DNA from: Rhynchopus sp. YZ270_cl-10
Lineage: Eukaryota; Euglenozoa; Diplonemea; Diplonemida; Diplonemidae
Reading direction: 5' to 3'
Length of the DNA: 64,000 nt
NCBI GenBank assembly: GCA_964035575.1
Contig: OZ037875.1
Coordinates: 620,001-684,000 of the forward strand
The notes beneath the pieces were generated by a model. The model saw only the letters and a list, made by a program, of their open reading frames with translations. It had not been told where the DNA came from and did not search any database. The position numbers and the translations under genes are program-made. Below, one piece after another: positions 8,114 through 17,200 of the stretch (positions within the stretch are counted from its first letter, which is position 1; the number at the start of each line of letters is the position of its first letter).

Positions 8114-9850
8114 TCACAAAATAATCACAAAAGAAGTACAAAAATTACACTTTATTTTTGGGATGTGCCACACCATTTTAGCTTTTAAAGTATTAACTGA
8201 AACAGAGGGCAGTCGGGAACATACATCGAATAGATCGCCTGCCATTCCACCGAGGGCAAATTGTCTGAAGTTGAGCGGGTTTGAGGAGCCGCTGAGCAGC
8301 GCCTTGCCGTCGCTGGAGGTGCCGTAGTAGGAGACGAGGACGCGGATGTCCTCTGCTGCCTGGCCTTCACCAGTGGCGCAGCGGCCACAGTTGCTGGTCC
8401 CTGTGTGTGGGTCCTTCAGGCAGTACACATCCTCACCAGAGGCAAACTCGCACTCGTCGTCACTGTTGCATGTGCTCACGAAGCCGTTCCCAATAGGATC
8501 GCGGTTCTTGTACTTATAGTCGCCCGAGTCCAGCGTCACGTTGTACACAAGAAACGTCACAATAAGTCCCATTGGGCACTTCGTCGTGTTCCTGTCCAGC
8601 ACCTGCACCCGTGTGTTCATGCCCTCCTCTGGCATTGTGGTGCCCTCTCCAGAGGTCAGTTTTCCAGCCTGGAAGATAGCAAGTTCGGCAGTCTCGTCCA
8701 CAACCTTGTTCAAGTAGGTGTTGGAGTTGGTCAGCGTGAATGAGGAGAACTTGTCGACCTTCCCACAGAAGAAGTGCGACATGTACCCGGTACAGCCCTT
8801 CTGTGGGTCAGAGCACGGGGGACTTTGGGCAGGGTTCGTGCCGCATGTGGAAGGGTTGGTCGGACAGCCGTCAACTGCACCAACAGCGACTCTAAAATCA
8901 AAATTGTCGGCTGCAGAACAAGAGCTGCCTCTCTGTGTGAATGGAGTCATAATTTATAATGTGAAGAAATATATTGGGTCGATTTCAAAAACCCCCCCCC
9001 CCCCAAAAGTTCTTTTTTGTCTTTTTCATGATATAGGCAGTTTTTTTGCAGTCTGAGGTCCGGAACCGCCCCAAAAACGATTTTCTGGGAGGTTTTGGGT
9101 GGTTTTGGGGCGAAATGGACCTTTTTTGACCATTTTTATGGTATTTTTAGGCTGTTTTTGGCCCTTCTTCTTACACAGCCTATTGGGGGTCAAAATAGCT
9201 ATTTTTGACCAAAAAACACAATTTATTTGACGCCAGGAGGCCTCCGTTGGCCCAAATATATCCCAAAAATGGGCTGTGAGCCCAATCCGACCTGTTTTGG
9301 GCACATTTGGCACTTTTCTTGGTGCTTATTTGATGTTTTTTGGTCAAAAATAGCTATTTTGACCCCCAATAGGCTGTGTAAGAAGAAGGGCCAAAAACAG
9401 CCTAAAAATACCATAAAAATGGTCAAAAAAGGTCCATTTCGCCCCAAAACCACCCAAAACCTCCCAGAAAATCGTTTTTGGGGCGGTTCCGGACCTCAGA
9501 CTGCAAAAAAACTGCCTATATCATGAAAAAGACAAAAAAGAACTTTTTGGGGGGGGGGGGGTTTTGAAATCGACCCATATAATGTGAACACTCACGAGAA
9601 AACAAATGTTCGGTGGTGGAGAGATTCTCACAAACGATCAGAGCAAACAAGGAAGTGTCTAAACACCACACGTTGATCATTAAAAATCGTATAAATCCTC
9701 ACAAATCACTTCTAAGTAATTCTAGTTGTGTCTGACTACAAATAAATACGATACCTTCGCTGCAGGATAGCACAAGTCATCGCACTTCAAAATTGTGTCG
9801 GCTTGAGTTACAGGGAGAAGAGCCAGAAGACATATCGCCGAAACCCGCAT
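8114..9850 (-). CDS. Small cysteine-rich secreted protein with signal peptide on a separate exon
   Basis: Exon 1 (9850-9755, 32 codons) encodes MRVSAICLLALLPVTQA, a classic signal peptide, then DTILKCDDLCYPAAK. It ends AAG|GTATCG. Exon 2 begins at 8932 after CATTCACACAG and continues in phase 0 (RGSSCSAADNFDFRVAVGAV). The mature part is Cys-rich, with clusters such as CPTNPSTCGTNPAQSPPC, and has a knottin-like stretch CNSDDEC...YCLKDP...NCGRC and N-glycosylation sequons (NTT, NVT). No transmembrane segment is visible. The protein should be secreted; the family is not recognised. The 3' end is uncertain. Reading on to the stop at 8114 gives about 304 residues, but the last ~40 codons look non-coding. 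A GTATGT at 8224 could start an intron: a 28-nt one (acceptor at 8197, ending LIL) or a 236-nt one (acceptor at 7989, ending DVKKFKP). The ATG at 8950 lies inside the intron and is not the real start. Confidence 0.75.
8933..9754 (-). other. Intron of the secreted-protein gene (822 nt), enlarged by a fold-back element
   Basis: Donor GTATCGTATT at 9754 and acceptor CATTCACACAG ending at 8933, both in phase 0. The same GTAT/CAG signals are used in the coiled-coil gene. About 600 of the 822 nt is the inverted-repeat element at 8975-9577. Without it the intron would be roughly 220 nt, closer to the 43 and 117 nt seen next door. The element leaves both splice sites intact. Confidence 0.75.
8975..9577. 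mobile_element. 603-bp fold-back element (MITE-like) with ~243-bp, nearly perfect inverted arms
   Basis: The left arm, 8975-9217, and the right arm, 9335-9577, are reverse complements with only one-base length differences in the A/T runs beside a C13/G13 tract. The unpaired centre is about 117 bp (9218-9334). The termini are TGGGTCGATTT and its complement. A 3-bp TAT flanks both ends, compatible with a target-site duplication. Separately, TATAATGTGAA lies 9 bp outside the left end and directly at the right end. There is no transposase, so it would depend on one encoded elsewhere. The small open frames inside (on both strands, with matching peptides) come from the palindrome and are not genes. 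Near-identity of the arms suggests a young insertion or frequent arm conversion. Confidence 0.8.
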
Positions 9851-10080
9851 TATGGTGTGTGGGTTTTCTTTTTCTTCTTGGTATACCTATGAGTAGTGTG
9901 TGAGGGAGAGGTGGAGAAGACTATCTTGTGTCTTTTTGTTGTGGTCCCATTGCTGCATTAAAGCATCTATACCAGTTGCCACAGGTACCTCGCAATATCA
10001 GTTCGTGTCATTGAGGGTCACTTAAACAAAAAATACTGGGAGGGGGGAATGATCTTTTTTGGTTTACAGTGCACGCGGTA
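9851..10080 (-). promoter_or_regulatory. 5' flank of the secreted-protein gene
   Basis: This is the ~230 bp upstream of the signal-peptide exon, read leftward. It is pyrimidine/purine biased (for example ctttttcttcttgg near 9870 and a GA-rich stretch near 9905). It must include the transcription start, but no TATA box or other named element is clear. No open frame is supported here. Confidence 0.3.
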
Positions 10081-10191
10081 ATTATGTCGTCTTTATTTAG
10101 GTCGGTTTTAATGATGTCGTTTTTTGTGTGTCGGAATCGAAAAAAATGACCGATTTTCGATTTTTGGGCTTTATTTATTTATTTATTATCA

Positions 10192-10222
10192 GTTTGGCCG
10201 GGGGCGGAGCCCCCGGCCAAAC
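10192..10222. repeat. Perfect hairpin: 14-bp stem, 3-nt GGA loop
   Basis: GTTTGGCCGGGGGC (10192-10205), loop GGA, then GCCCCCGGCCAAAC (10209-10222), all paired. A weaker relative with the same GGA loop (GGGGC-GGA-GCCCC) is at about 7125-7137. Both lie near a CGGTACG motif. There is no U-tract after it and no neighbouring stop codon, so a terminator role is not supported. Confidence 0.8.
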
Positions 10223-10313
10223 GGTACGCTATATTTGGAGTGGGTGTGGGTGTGAGTGTGAGTGAGTGGGTGGGAGTGGGCGCGGAGTGGGTGTGGAAAA
10301 AATATTCCAAGTT

Positions 10314-10448
10314 CTAAGTCCTCGTAGCTCTGGCAGTCGAAGTCGTTCTCGCCATGTCAGTGAGCATACGAATGTCCTCATTGGACAGGGATGCCTTCAC
10401 GGCCGTTGAAGGGGTGATGTTGGTCTCCGCCGTTGCACTTGCAACCTC
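10314..10448 (-). pseudogene. Coding-like segment, possibly a terminal exon or captured gene fragment
   Basis: On the minus strand, after a TTTCGTAG acceptor-like site and a CACTAAT branch-like motif, 44 codons run EVASATAETNITPSTAVKAS and on to MARTTSTARATRT before a TAG stop at 10314. The GC-rich codon use resembles the genes in this window and contrasts with the AT-rich surroundings. No upstream exon is evident before the satellite. The plus strand is also open (from an ATG near 10352) and ends at a textbook donor, CCAG|GTGAGC, so the strand is uncertain. The segment lies inside the probable TIR element, which could have captured it. No homology is recognised. Confidence 0.3.
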
Positions 10449-10779
10449 CTACGAAACCAGGTGAGCGTCCATTAGTGTATGTTTAGGTTATGAAACTGGG
10501 TATTGTTTTGTGGGAGGAATGTATGTGTTTGTGTGGTTGTGACACGCGAAGCGAGCCACGGTACGATGGAGCGATTCATAGCGCTCTTGATTTTGGCGGC
10601 TTTAATAATGTCGTTCTTTGGGTGTCGGAAGGGGGGTAAACCGACATAATTAAAAACGACATAATAGAAACTTGGACTGTACACTATCATTAAAAGGCTC
10701 AGACAGAAGAATAAAGGGGAGTAGGGGAAAAGAGAGTGGTGAGAGAAAAAAGTTGAAATTACACCGCAACAGAGGTTCC

Positions 10780-10960
10780 GAGGAAAATAAAACTAACCGA
10801 AACATCCACCGAACTGTCCTCATGTCCACAGACCAGGGTGGAGGAGGGGGACCCACCCGCAAGGTTGACCAACCATCGGGGAGTGTATAGCCATCCCTAC
10901 GGTTCAGGAAGGTAACATTCGGGAGGGGCATATAAAGTTCCTCTCGGGTAACAAAAGATA
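10780..10960 (-). pseudogene. Coding-like relict between the TIR element and the satellite
   Basis: On the minus strand, a stretch including REELYMPLPNVTFLNRRDG and YTLPDGWSTLRVGPPPPPWS, then VDMRTVRWMFR, has GC-rich codon use and a proline run. It is flanked by AT-rich, non-coding-like sequence. The enclosing open frame begins within the satellite, so its apparent N-terminus is not real. It may be an isolated exon or a fragment of a displaced gene. The family is not recognised. Confidence 0.25.
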
Positions 10961-11002
10961 CAGTCAGGAGACAAATAATATTCATACACGATATGTTGAA
11001 AA

Positions 11003-11078
11003 GCATGCAAACCGGCCTAAAACTGCGCGACAAAAACAGCGCGTTGAAACGCACCTAAAACAACGCGATAGAAACAAC
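11003..11078. repeat. Degenerate edge units at the array boundary
   Basis: The first recognisable unit (11003-11040) matches the consensus in its second half (CGCGACAAAAACAG) but differs at about eight of 29 positions in the first part. The second (11041-11078) has CCTAAAA instead of CCGAAAA and GATAGAA instead of GACAGAA. From 11079 onward units are near consensus. Decay at an array edge is the expected result of less frequent homogenisation there. Sequence before 11003 shows no in-register similarity. Confidence 0.8.
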
Positions 11079-14000
11079 GCGTTGAAACGCACCGAAAACA
11101 ACGCGACAGAAACAGCGCGTTGAAACGCATCGAAAACAACGCGACAGAAACAGCGCGTTGAAACGCACCGAAAACAACGCGACAGAAACAGCGCGTTGAA
11201 ACGCATCGAAAACAACGCGACAGAAACAGCGCGTTGAAACGCATCGAAAACAACGCGACAGAAACAGCGCGTTGAAACGCACCGAAAACAACGCGACAGA
11301 AACAGCGCGTTGAAACGCATCGAAAACAACGCGACAGAAACAGCGCGTTGAAACGCATCGACAACAACGCGACAGAAACAGCGCGTAGAAACGCATCGAA
11401 AACAACGCGACAGAAACAGCGCGTTGAAACGCATCGAAAACAACGCGACAGAAACAGCGCGTTGAAACGCATCGACAACAACGCGACAGAAACAGCGCGT
11501 AGAAACGCACCGAAAACAACGCGACAGAAACAGCGCGTTGAAACGCATCGAAAACAACGCGACAGAAACAGCGCGTTGAAACGCATCGAAAACAACGCGA
11601 CAAAAACAGCGCGTTGAAACGCATCGAAAACAACGCGACAAAAACAGCGCGTTGAAACGCACCGAAAACAACGCGACAGAAACAGCGCGTTGAAACGCAT
11701 CGAAAACAACGCGACAAAAACAGCGCGTTGAAACGCATCGAAAACAACGCGACAGAAACAGCGCGTTGAAACGCATCGAAAACCACGCGACAGAAACAGC
11801 GCGTTGAAACGCATCGAAAACAACGCGACAAAAACAGCGCGTTGAAACGCATCGAAAACAACGCGACAAAAACAGCGCGTTGAAACGCACCGAAAACAAC
11901 GCGACAGAAACAGCGCGTTGAAACGCATCGAAAACAACGCGACAGAAACAGCGCGTTGAAACGCATCGACAACAACGCGACAGAAACAGCGCGTTGAAAC
12001 ACATCGAAAACAACGCGACAGAAACAGCGCTTTGAAACGCATCGAAAACAACGCGACAGAAACAGCGCGTTGAAACGCATCGAAAACAACGCGACAGAAA
12101 CAGCGCGTTGAAACGCATCGACAACAACGCGACAAAAACAGCGCGTTGAAACGCATCGACAACAACGCGACAGAAACAGCGCGTTGAAACGCATCGACAA
12201 CAACGCGACAGAAACAGCGCTTTGAAACGCATCGAAAACAACGCGACAGAAACAGCGCGTTGAAACGCATCGAAAACAACGCGACAGAAACAGCGCGTTG
12301 AAACGCACCGAAAACAACGCGACAGAAACAGCGCGTTGAAACGCATCGAAAACAACGCGACAGAAACAGCGCGTTGAAACGCATCGAAAACAACGCGACA
12401 AAAACAGCGCGTTGAAACGCATCGAAAACAACGCGACAGAAACAGCGCGTTGAAACGCACCGAAAACAACGCGACAGAAACAGCGCGTTGAAACGCACCG
12501 AAAACAACGCGACAGAAACAGCGCGTTGAAACACATCGAAAACAACGCGACATAAACAGCGGGTTGAAACGCATCGAAAACAACGCGACAAAAACAGCGC
12601 GTTGAAACGCATCGAAAACAACGCGACAGAAACAGCGCGTTGAAACGCATCGAAAACAACGCGACAGAAACAGCGCGTTGAAACGCACCGAAAACAACGC
12701 GACAGAAACAGCGCGTTGAAACGCACCGAAAACAACGCGACAGAAACAGCGCGTTGAAACGCACCGAAAACAACGCGACAGAAACAGCGCGTTGAAACAC
12801 ATCGAAAACAACGCGACATAAACAGCGGGTTGAAACGCATCGAAAACAACGCGACAAAAACAGCGGGTTGAAACGCATCGAAAACAACGCGACAAAAACA
12901 GCGCGTTGAAACACATCGAAAACAACGCGACAGAAACAGCGCGTTGAAACGCACCGACAACAACGCGACAGAAACAACGCGTTGAAACGCATCGACAACA
13001 ACGCGACAGAAACAGCGCGTTGAAACGCATCGACAACAATGCGACAGAAACAACGCGTTGAAACGCACCGACAACAACGCGACAAAAACAGCGCGTTGAA
13101 ACGCATCGACAACAACGCGACAGAAACAGCGCGTTGAAACGCACCGAAAACAACGCGACAGAAACAGCGCGTTGAAACGCATCGACAACAACGCGACAGA
13201 AACAGCGCGTAGAAACGCATCGACAACAACGCGACAGAAACAGCGCGTTGAAACGCATCGAAAACAACGCGACAGAAACAACGCGTTGAAACGCACCGAC
13301 AACAACGCGACAAAAACAGCGCGTTGAAACGCACCGAAAACAACGCGACAGAAACAGCGCGTTGAAACGCATCGACAACAACGCGACAGAAACAGCGCGT
13401 TGAAACACATCGACAACAACGCGACAAAAACAGCGCGTTGAAACGCATCGACAACAACGCGACAAAAACAGCGCGTTGAAACGCACCGAAAACAACGCGA
13501 CAGAAACAGCGCGTTGAAACGCATCGACAACAACGCGACAGAAACAGCGCGTAGAAACGCATCGACAACAACGCGACAGAAACAGCGCGTTGAAACGCAT
13601 CGAAAACAACGCGACAGAAACAACGCGTTGAAACGCACCGACAACAACGCGACAAAAACAGCGCGTTGAAACGCACCGAAAACAACGCGACAGAAACAGC
13701 GCGTTGAAACGCATCGACAACAACGCGACAGAAACAGCGCGTTGAAACACATCGAAAACAACGCGACAGAAACAGCGCGTTGAAACGCATCGACAACAAC
13801 GCGACAGAAACAGCGCGTTGAAACGCATCGAAAACAACGCGACAGAAACAACGCGTTGAAACGCACCGACAACAACGCGACAAAAACAGCGCGTTGAAAC
13901 ACATCGAAAACAACGCGACAGAAACAGCGCGTTGAAACGCATCGACAACAACGCGACAGAAACAGCGCGTAGAAACGCATCGAAAACAACGCGACAGAAA

Positions 14001-17000
14001 CAGCGCGTTGAAACGCATCGAAAACAACGCGACAGAAACAGCGCGTTGAAACGCATCGAAAACAACGCGACAGAAACAGCGCGTTGAAACGCACCGAAAA
14101 CAACGCGACAGAAACAGCGCGTTGAAACGCATCGAAAACAACGCGACAGAAACAGCGCGTTGAAACGCATATACAACAACGCCGCAGAAACAGCGCGTTG
14201 AAACACATCGAAAACAACGCGACAGAAACAGCGCGTTGAAACACATCGAAAACAACGCGACAAAAACAGCGCGTTGAAACGCATCGACAACAACGCGACA
14301 GAAACAGCGCGTTGAAACACATCGAAAACAACGCGACAGAAACAGCGCGTTGAAACGCACCGAAAACAACGCGACAGAAACAGCGCGTTGAAACGCATCG
14401 AAAACAACGCGACAGAAACAGCGCGTTGAAACGCATCGACAACAACGCGACAGAAACAGCTCGTTGAAACGCATCGAAAACAACGCGACAGAAACAACGC
14501 GTTGAAACGCACCGACAACAACGCGACAAAAACAGCGCGTTGAAACACATCGACAACAACGCGACAGAAACAGCGCGTTGAAACACATCGAAAACAACGC
14601 GACAGAAACAGCGCGTTGAAACGCACCGACAACAACGCGACAAAAACAGCGCGTTGAAACGCACCGAAAACAACGCGACAGAAACAGCGCGTTGAAACGC
14701 ATCGACAACAACGCGACAGAAACAGCTCGTTGAAACGCATCGAAAACAACGCGACAGAAACAACGCGTTGAAACGCACCGACAACAACGCGACAAAAACA
14801 GCGCGTTGAAACACATCGAAAACAACGCGACAGAAACAGCGCGTTGAAACGCATCGACAACAACGCGACAGAAACAGCGCGTTGAAACGCATCGAAAACA
14901 ACGCGACAGAAACAGCGCGTTGAAACGCATCGAAAACAACGCGACAGAAACAGCGCGTTGAAACGCATCGAAAACAACGCGACAGAAACAGCGCGTTGAA
15001 ACGCACCGAAAACAACGCGACAGAAACAGCGCGTTGAAACGCATCGAAAACAACGCGACAGAAACAGCGCGTTGAAACGCATCGACAACAACGCGACAGA
15101 AACAGCGCGTTGAAACACATCGAAAACAACGCGACAGAAACAGCGCGTTGAAACACATCGAAAACAACGCGACAAAAACAGCGCGTTGAAACGCATCGAC
15201 AACAACGCGACAGAAACAGCGCGTTGAAACACATCGAAAACAACGCGACAGAAACAGCGCGTTGAAACGCACCGAAAACAACGCGACAGAAACAGCGCGT
15301 TGAAACGCATCGAAAACAACGCGACAGAAACAGCGCGTTGAAACGCATCGACAACAACGCGACAAAAACAGCGCGTTGAAACACATCGAAAACAACGCGA
15401 CAGAAACAGCGCGTTGAAACGCACCGAAAACAACGCGACAGAAACAGCGCGTTGAAACACATCGAAAACAACGCGACAGAAACAGCTCGTTGAAACGCAT
15501 CGAAAACAACGCGACAGAAACAACGCGTTGAAACGCACCGACAACAACGCGACAGAAACAGCGCGTTGAAACGCATCGAAAACAACGCGACAGAAACAGC
15601 GCGTTGAAACGCATCGAAAACAACGCGACAGAAACAACGCGTTGAAACGCACCGACAACAACGCGACAGAAACAGCGCGTTGAAACGCATCGAAAACAAC
15701 GCGACAGAAACAGCGCGTTGAAACGCATCGAAAACAACGCGACAGAAACAACGCGTTGAAACGCACCGACAACAACGCGACAGAAACAGCGCGTTGAAAC
15801 GCATCGACAACAACGCGACAGAAACAACGCGTTGAAACGCACCGACAACAACGCGACAGAAACAGCGCGTTGAAACGCATCGAAAACAACGCGACAGAAA
15901 CAGCGCGATGAAACGCACCGAAAACAACGCGACAGAAACAGCGCGTTGAAACGCATCGAAAACAACGCGACAGAAACAACGCGTTGAAACGCACCGACAA
16001 CAACGCGACAAAAACAGCGCGTTGAAACGCATCGAAAACAACGCGACAGAAACAGCGCGTTGAAACGCATCGAAAACAACGCGACAGAAACAGCGCGTTG
16101 AAACGCACCGAAAACAACGCGACAGAAACAGCGCGTTGAAACGCATCGAAAACAACGCGACAGAAACAACGCGTTGAAACGCACCGAAAACAACGCGACA
16201 GAAACAGCGCGTTGAAACGCACCGAAAACAACGCGACAGAAACAGCGCGTTGAAACGCATCGAAAACAACGCGACAGAAACAGCGCGTTGAAACGCATCG
16301 AAAACAACGCGACAGAAACAGCGCGTTGAAACGCATCGAAAACAACGCGACAGAAACAGCGCGTTGAAACGCACCGAAAACAACGCGACAGAAACAGCGC
16401 GTTGAAACGCATCGAAAACAACGCGACAGAAACAGCGCGTTGAAACGCATCGAAAACAACGCGACAGAAACAGCGCGTTGAAACGCATCGAAAACAACGC
16501 GACAGAAACAGCGCGTTGAAACGCATCGACAACAACGCGACAGAAACAGCGCGTTGAAACGCATCGAAAACAACGCGACAGAAACAGCGCGTTGAAACGC
16601 ATCGAAAACAACGCGACAGAAACAACGCGTTGAAACGCATCGACAACAACGCGACAGAAACAGCGCGTTGAAACGCATCGAAAACAACGCGACAAAAACA
16701 GCGCGTTGAAACGCATCGACAACAACGCGACAGAAACAACGCGTTGAAACGCACCGAAAACAACGCGACAGAAACAGCGCGTTGAAACGCATCGAAAACA
16801 ACGCGACAGAAACAACGCGTTGAAACGCATCGACAACAACGCGACAAAAACAGCGCGTTGAAACGCATCGACAACAACGCGACAGAAACAGCGCGTTGAA
16901 ACGCATCGAAAACAACGCGACAAAAACAGCGCGTTGAAACGCATCGACAACAACGCGACAGAAACAACGCGTTGAAACGCATCGACAACAACGCGACAGA

Positions 17001-17200
17001 AACAGCGCGTTGAAACGCATCGAAAACAACGCGACAGAAACAGCGCGTTGAAACGCATCGAAAACAACGCGACAGAAACAGCGCGTTGAAACGCATCGAC
17101 AACAATGCGACAAAAACAGCGCGTTGAAACGCACTGAAAACAACGCGACAGAAACAGCGCGTTGAAACGCATCGACAACAACGCGACAGAAACAACGCGT
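11079..17200. repeat. Proximal zone of the satellite, with its own variants and short local duplications
   Basis: This zone is enriched for variants that are rare or absent farther right: GAAACACATCG (G to A in CGCAT), CAGCGGGTTG and ACATAAACAG. A clearly divergent unit is at about 14161-14198 (CATATACAAC and GCCGCAG). Local duplications include 266 bp (7 units; landmarks at 12551 and 12817), 342 bp (9 units; 13209 and 13551) and 912 bp (24 units; a block near 13851-14390 repeated at 14763-15300). The large block structure of the distal half is not evident here. Confidence 0.8.

Larger units (their letters stand above)
10081..10665. mobile_element. Probable TIR DNA element (585 bp)
   Basis: The left end (10081-10108, starting ATTATGTCGTCTTTATTTAG) matches the reverse complement of the right end (10665-10638, starting ATTATGTCGTTTTTAATTAT) at about 24 of 28 positions. 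A further related stretch is found internally: TTTAATGATGTCGTT near 10108 against TTTAATAATGTCGTT near 10601. The interior has a TTTA run, a 14-bp-stem hairpin, a GT-rich tract (about 10236-10298), two CGGTACG motifs and a GC-rich coding-like segment. No transposase signature is recognised. Target-site duplication not resolved. Confidence 0.45.

Noticed and set aside
9026-9526. Two open frames with nearly the same peptide on opposite strands
   Set aside because: They read the two arms of the fold-back element, so identity follows from the palindrome. No transposase motif is present.
11003-11078. Telomeric repeat or telomere-array junction
   Set aside because: Neither the edge units nor any sequence near them contains a short G-rich telomere repeat in tandem.
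11137-11160. ACGCGT as a yeast-type MCB cell-cycle element
   Set aside because: It follows from the repeat palindrome in units with base 15 = A, and is not placed upstream of a gene start.
11348-11617. Short plus-strand frame in the array (and a similar one at 24686-24955)
   Set aside because: It exists only because the GCGTAG variant removes the usual TGA stop in one unit; the peptide is a translation of the repeat.
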